Shown in pieces: positions 33,425 to 36,164 of a stretch of 36,164 nucleotides of DNA; position 1 is the stretch's first letter; each line of letters begins with the position of its first letter. Made by a program: the position numbers and the translations under genes. The stretch covers positions 1 to 36,164 of the forward strand of contig CAJUAP010000040.1 of NCBI GenBank assembly GCA_910584435.1, read 5' to 3'. The stretch is from an uncultured Acetatifactor sp. (GTDB taxonomy: Bacteria > Bacillota > Clostridia > Lachnospirales > Lachnospiraceae). The notes under the pieces were generated by a model. It worked only from the letters and a program-made list of their open reading frames with translations, was not told the origin of the DNA and ran no database searches.

Positions 33425-34305
33425 TCTGTGAGCATGGCATTCATCCAGATTTCGCCGTGATACTCCGTCGCTTCTTCTCTTTCGGAAGCATCTACTTCTA
33501 TGGAAAGCCCTTCCAAATCTTCTATCATACCCACCGAGAGATAATTGTGATGAACGTCCAGTTTCTTCACATTCGGAAATGCAGGTAATTTCTCCAGCAG
33601 CAGCTTACCGCCCTTATCAGACAATGTGCCGCAGGACAAATCCAGCGAAGTAATCTGCCCCATAAACTTGCTCGCCAAAACCACTTCTGTCAGCTCGTCC
33701 TGTATCTCACTGTCCGCAATTCCCAGATAAGTAAGCTCCGGAAAATCAGCTTTATCCAAAAGCTCCCTGATGGTATCCGCATCCCCGTCAAATCCGTAAT
33801 TGTCCACGCCAATATAGAGCAGCAGCTTCTTCAGCTTCGGCAGTCTGGCATTCTGTATGGATTCAATCACATCACTTGGAAGTCCGCCGCAGATAATTGT
33901 CAGCGACTCTAATCCCTCATGGACAATCTCCCCCAATTCCAAATCCATACTCCCCTTGATGGTCAACGCCTTTAAACCTGGCAGCGCCGCCCAAAGCCTG
34001 CTGTAATCCCCCTGCATAATCCAGGATACTTCGCATTCCTCATAATCCATATCTCCCACAAAGAGTCTCTCAACATTGGCAAAGCGATCCGCATTCTCCA
34101 CAATTCCGTCTAACAATGCCTGGCAATCCTCTTCCCAGGCGCCTCCCCAGTTTCCGATGATAATTTCCTTCAAACCGGGCAGATCCGGATCCTCCAGGAT
34201 TTCTTCCACCAAAGCTGCCGCTGACTTGCCCTCATCCTCATACTGATCATAGTCATGTGCATATGTTTTTGTATTATCTGCCATTGCATCCATGTTCTCC
34301 ACCAT
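33421..34305 (-). CDS. STM4015-family leucine-rich-repeat-like protein
   Basis: A 294-residue acidic, soluble protein. From about residue 40 it is made of leucine-rich repeat-like units (LPGLKEIIIGNWGGAWEEDC; FANVERLFVGDMDYEECEVS; LPGLKALTIKGSMDLELGEI; LPKLKKLLLYIGVDNYGFDG; FPELTYLGIADSEIQDELTE; ITSLDLSCGTLSDKGGKLLL; FPNVKKLDVHHNYLSVGMIE), like the curved ribonuclease-inhibitor type. No catalytic residue is obvious, so a binding or scaffold role is inferred. It is the first gene of the STM4011-STM4015 cluster, with a promoter and hairpin upstream. The start at 34305 is chosen for AAAGGA about 7 nt upstream; ATGs at 34293 and 34284 are possible. Confidence 0.82.
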   Translation of the reverse strand: MVENMDAMADNTKTYAHDYDQYEDEGKSAAALVEEILEDPDLPGLKEIIIGNWGGAWEEDCQALLDGIVENADRFANVERLFVGDMDYEECEVSWIMQGDYSRLWAALPGLKALTIKGSMDLELGEIVHEGLESLTIICGGLPSDVIESIQNARLPKLKKLLLYIGVDNYGFDGDADTIRELLDKADFPELTYLGIADSEIQDELTEVVLASKFMGQITSLDLSCGTLSDKGGKLLLEKLPAFPNVKKLDVHHNYLSVGMIEDLEGLSIEVDASEREEATEYHGEIWMNAMLTE

Positions 34306-34392
34306 TTTTATCCTTTCTATGATTATTTTGACCAATGATATTGGCCGCCTCGCATCCGGAATATCCAAATGCAGCTTTATTTATATGAACAC

Positions 34393-34421
34393 AGTATAAC
34401 ACAATATGCGCCAAAGTAAAA
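34393..34421 (-). promoter_or_regulatory. Possible second promoter of the STM4015 operon
   Basis: TTTTAC (34416-34421), a 17-nt spacer and TATACT (34393-34398) on the minus strand, about 90 nt before STM4015. The -35 is weak. It lies inside the long leader, downstream of the strong promoter at 34538. Confidence 0.4.
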
Positions 34422-34470
34422 TCATTTTTGTATGCAATTCGCCCTCCTTCAGCAAGTTTTGTATGATATC

Positions 34471-34538
34471 TTAGCAATAAAAAAGAAATGAGCAGACCAT
34501 AACAAGATGCACGGTAAAAACCCATTTCTTATTGCTAA
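34471..34538 (-). promoter_or_regulatory. Long leader hairpin at the expected transcript start of the STM4015 operon
   Basis: TTAGCAATAA and GAAATG (34471-34490, with a 4-nt A bulge) pair with CATTTC and TTATTGCTAA (34523-34538), 16 bp in all with a 32-nt loop. The -10 box directly adjoins it, so the hairpin would form at the very 5' end of the transcript. Read on the minus strand, the 3' arm is CATTTCTTTTTTATTG; the T-run makes it attenuator-like. A transcript-protecting or regulatory role is possible. Confidence 0.6.
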
Positions 34539-34566
34539 TAATAAGCTGTTTTTTAATTCGTGTCAA
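34538..34566 (-). promoter_or_regulatory. Strong sigma-A promoter of the STM4015-STM4011 cluster
   Basis: On the minus strand TTGACA (34561-34566), a 17-nt spacer and TATTAT (34538-34543). The leader to the STM4015 start is about 225 nt long. Confidence 0.85.
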
Positions 34567-34726
34567 TTCCCAATTTTTATTGCAAGTTTCCATTCTCGCC
34601 ATATCCTCCGCCGTCTGCAGTTTCTCCGCATTTTCTACAGGAACTACACTTGCGCAGCACAATGACAGGATGCAGCAGCAGTGTACTACATAATATACGG
34701 ACTTCCCTGGAAATCCTGCCTCCCCG

Positions 34727-35027
34727 TTACAGCATCTGCGTACTGTTCATAATAAAGGATGTGGATATGGATGTTACAATATCCTCCGCCGCCATATTCT
34801 GTCCGGCCATATATGCCGCCCACAGCGCTGCAATGCCCATGCCGCTGGAGAGATTTCCTGAATTAACCACTGTGACATTCCTGAAAGCTCTTGCCCGAAA
34901 CGGCATTCCGATAACCTTCACCGGCATGTTCCGCCATGGCATGCAGAAGGCCGCGGGCAATGGGCACTCCAAGCCCCAGCCCCTCCCTCATAACGGCTGC
35001 TGTCCGCCCGAAAAGATGAATCCATTG
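34727..35027 (-). pseudogene. Decayed gene, family not recognised
   Basis: Three frames of the minus strand each carry protein-like segments that follow one another: GLGLGVPIARGLLHAMAEHA, then MPVKVIGMPFRARAFRNVTV, then NSGNLSSGMGIAALWAAYMA and MAAEDIVTSISTSFIMN, ending at 34727. No start codon with a ribosome-binding site is visible, and the region starts directly after the SIMPL-protein stop. The ordered fragments with frameshifts mark it as a dead gene of an enzyme or transport protein; I could not assign it. Confidence 0.45.
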
Positions 35028-35693
35028 TCACAGAATACTCCAATACATTGTCACATGGTCAGACACATTGATATCATCCGGTTCCATGTCTACCTCATAC
35101 GCTCCTCCATCATCTGCCTCCATACACTTCGCGCCCAATGACCTCAGGTTCATCGGCTTGGAAACAATCTCTATTTCCTCCCAGAAATAATCAATTGAGA
35201 CAACCTCTCCCAGCGCCACTCCCGCTGCTTTGGCGAGCACCTCTGCTTTCGCCTTCGCATCCTCCACCGCCTTTGCCAGCAGAAGCTCCTTTACACACTC
35301 CGCATCCTTCACAGTATAATAAATCCGGAATTCAGGCTCCACGGAGCTATGTGCCAGAGCATACAGCATTTTGCCAAGCATCTGATTGCTCTTATCAAAT
35401 TCTATCTTTAAACTGTGCTGGAATTCGTACCCTGCAAATTTCTTTTTCCAGTTTCTTAACTTATCCTGATAGCTTTCATACTTTGTACTCACCTGAAAGG
35501 AAACTGTCTTCAAATCCGTTCTCTCAAAGCCCAGGCTTTCAAAGCACCCCGCCAGTGCCTCCACATGCTGCGTTGACTGCTGCAAAGCATCCTCATAGCT
35601 CTCCCGGCTTCCCTTCAAATCAATAGACAACCGTATCATATCCGGCTTCGCCGCAATTTTAGCCTTTCCGGTTACTTTAATTGTTCTCTCCAT
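35028..35693 (-). CDS. SIMPL-domain (DUF541) protein
   Basis: A 221-residue protein with the SIMPL/DUF541 domain over most of its length: IKVTGKAKIAAKPDMIRLSI (start of the domain), TDLKTVSFQVSTKYESYQDK, then KFAGYEFQHSLKIEFD, and LAKAVEDAKAKAEVLAKAAG followed by VALGEVVSIDYFWEE. No signal peptide is visible, while many DUF541 proteins are periplasmic or secreted, so this one appears cytoplasmic. Function of the family is unclear (oxidative-stress and signalling links have been described). AAGGAGG lies 11 nt before the start; promoter at 35752-35780. It is not clearly part of the STM cluster, which has its own promoter. Confidence 0.9.
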   Translation of the reverse strand: MERTIKVTGKAKIAAKPDMIRLSIDLKGSRESYEDALQQSTQHVEALAGCFESLGFERTDLKTVSFQVSTKYESYQDKLRNWKKKFAGYEFQHSLKIEFDKSNQMLGKMLYALAHSSVEPEFRIYYTVKDAECVKELLLAKAVEDAKAKAEVLAKAAGVALGEVVSIDYFWEEIEIVSKPMNLRSLGAKCMEADDGGAYEVDMEPDDINVSDHVTMYWSIL

Positions 35694-35751
35694 CCTGTCC
35701 TCTTCCTCCTTAACACCATCGTATTCCTATCTGCAGTCGGGCATTTTCCTC

Positions 35752-35780
35752 ATTATACCAAAACCCGGAAACATTTTCAA
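35752..35780 (-). promoter_or_regulatory. Sigma-A promoter of the SIMPL gene
   Basis: TTGAAA (35775-35780), a 17-nt spacer and TATAAT (35752-35757) on the minus strand, about 60 nt before the start. Confidence 0.85.
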
Positions 35781-35976
35781 TCGCCTATCTCTGTTTTGCC
35801 GGAACACAGGGGATGCCTGCCCTGCCTTGTCAGGCTGTAGCTTATGGGGGATATTTCTTTGTGACCTTCAAAATATATTGGTACGCAAATTCAATCCCTT
35901 TAGCTCTCCTTCTTCTGACCTGTCTGCGCACTCACCCGGAGCAATTCTTCTTTTTCAAGATTTCAGAACAATTTCT

Positions 35977-36132
35977 TTATTTAGGGAATCCCAAATAAAC
36001 CGCAAAAATAACACATACTATTCCAAGTACGATAAGGATTATAGACCATCCCTTTTGCTTTCTACGAGAAATTCCGGCAGCAACAAACAATATCCCCAGC
36101 AGCATTGATGCAATCATTGCAAAAAATCCCAT
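35977..36132 (-). CDS. 51-residue small membrane protein
   Basis: A short gene on the minus strand with an AAAGGAG site 8 nt before its ATG. The peptide has two hydrophobic helices (FFAMIASMLLGILFVAAGIS and SIILIVLGIVCVIFAVYLGF) joined by the basic turn RRKQKGW. This is a typical two-helix small membrane protein with a positively charged loop; function unknown. Its promoter lies outside the window. Between it and the SIMPL promoter (35781-35976) no gene is found, only a short protein-like stretch (GIEFAYQYILKVTKKYPP, then stop) without a start codon. Confidence 0.7.
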   Translation of the reverse strand: MGFFAMIASMLLGILFVAAGISRRKQKGWSIILIVLGIVCVIFAVYLGFPK

Positions 36133-36164
36133 TTTATTTACTCCTTTCAAGATGGATTACTCTA

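Noticed and set aside
34274..34525. 83-codon frame in the leader of the STM cluster, a possible precursor peptide
   Set aside because: No ribosome-binding site, its start lies inside the leader hairpin, and it overlaps the STM4015 start in another frame; no leader/core peptide pattern.

Overview
The window looks like a chromosomal segment of a Lachnospiraceae-type Clostridium relative. This is inferred from gene order (rho-rpmE-DUF1385-prmC-prfA and infC-rpmI-rplT), strong AGGAGG ribosome-binding sites, sigma-A promoters, and J-domain/TPR and DUF families common in that group. Most genes are on the minus strand. No tRNA, rRNA, CRISPR array, intact transposase or prophage was seen.

Layout. 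Positions 1-1500 hold no intact gene. They carry decayed fragments of two glycosyltransferases and of a PD-(D/E)XK/AAA-ATPase-like protein, the debris of an accessory (probably surface-glycan) locus. From 1508 to 21789 accessory proteins of poorly known function alternate with core genes: a GyrI-like ligand-binding protein, DUF4261, a long UvrD/PcrA-type helicase with a zinc-motif tail, an unrecognised protein, two SMI1/KNR4 (SUKH)-type proteins, a DUF4132 protein, a metallophosphoesterase, an isochorismatase-fold hydrolase, a J-like/TPR giant and DUF4304. The infC-rpmI-rplT operon (15732-17256) has a consensus promoter, a leader with a terminator and a competing pairing, and an apparent AUU start codon for IF-3. 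From 21952 to 27177 lies the translation/termination block prfA, prmC, DUF1385, rpmE and rho.

The right side (28140-34305) is the most interesting part. It is a five-gene co-directional cluster matching the functionally uncharacterised STM4011-STM4015 set: an LRR-like STM4015 protein, an ATP-grasp-like STM4014 protein, an alkaline-phosphatase/sulfatase-fold STM4013 hydrolase, and two radical SAM proteins (STM4012, HemW-like, and STM4011). Here STM4011 carries a C-terminal HAD phosphatase domain. A strong promoter and a long leader hairpin precede the cluster. The gene content suggests a cytoplasmic biosynthetic or modification pathway with unknown product. A SIMPL-domain protein, a decayed gene and a 51-residue membrane protein close the window.

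A second theme is an unusual density of short tandem arrays. They have periods of 32, 36, 41, about 44 and 55 bp in intergenic DNA, and 36 and 51 bp inside the helicase and rho genes. Several intergenic arrays overlap a stop codon or lie just before the next ribosome-binding site. A palindromic element built on AACAGTTCAG occurs in intergenic spots.
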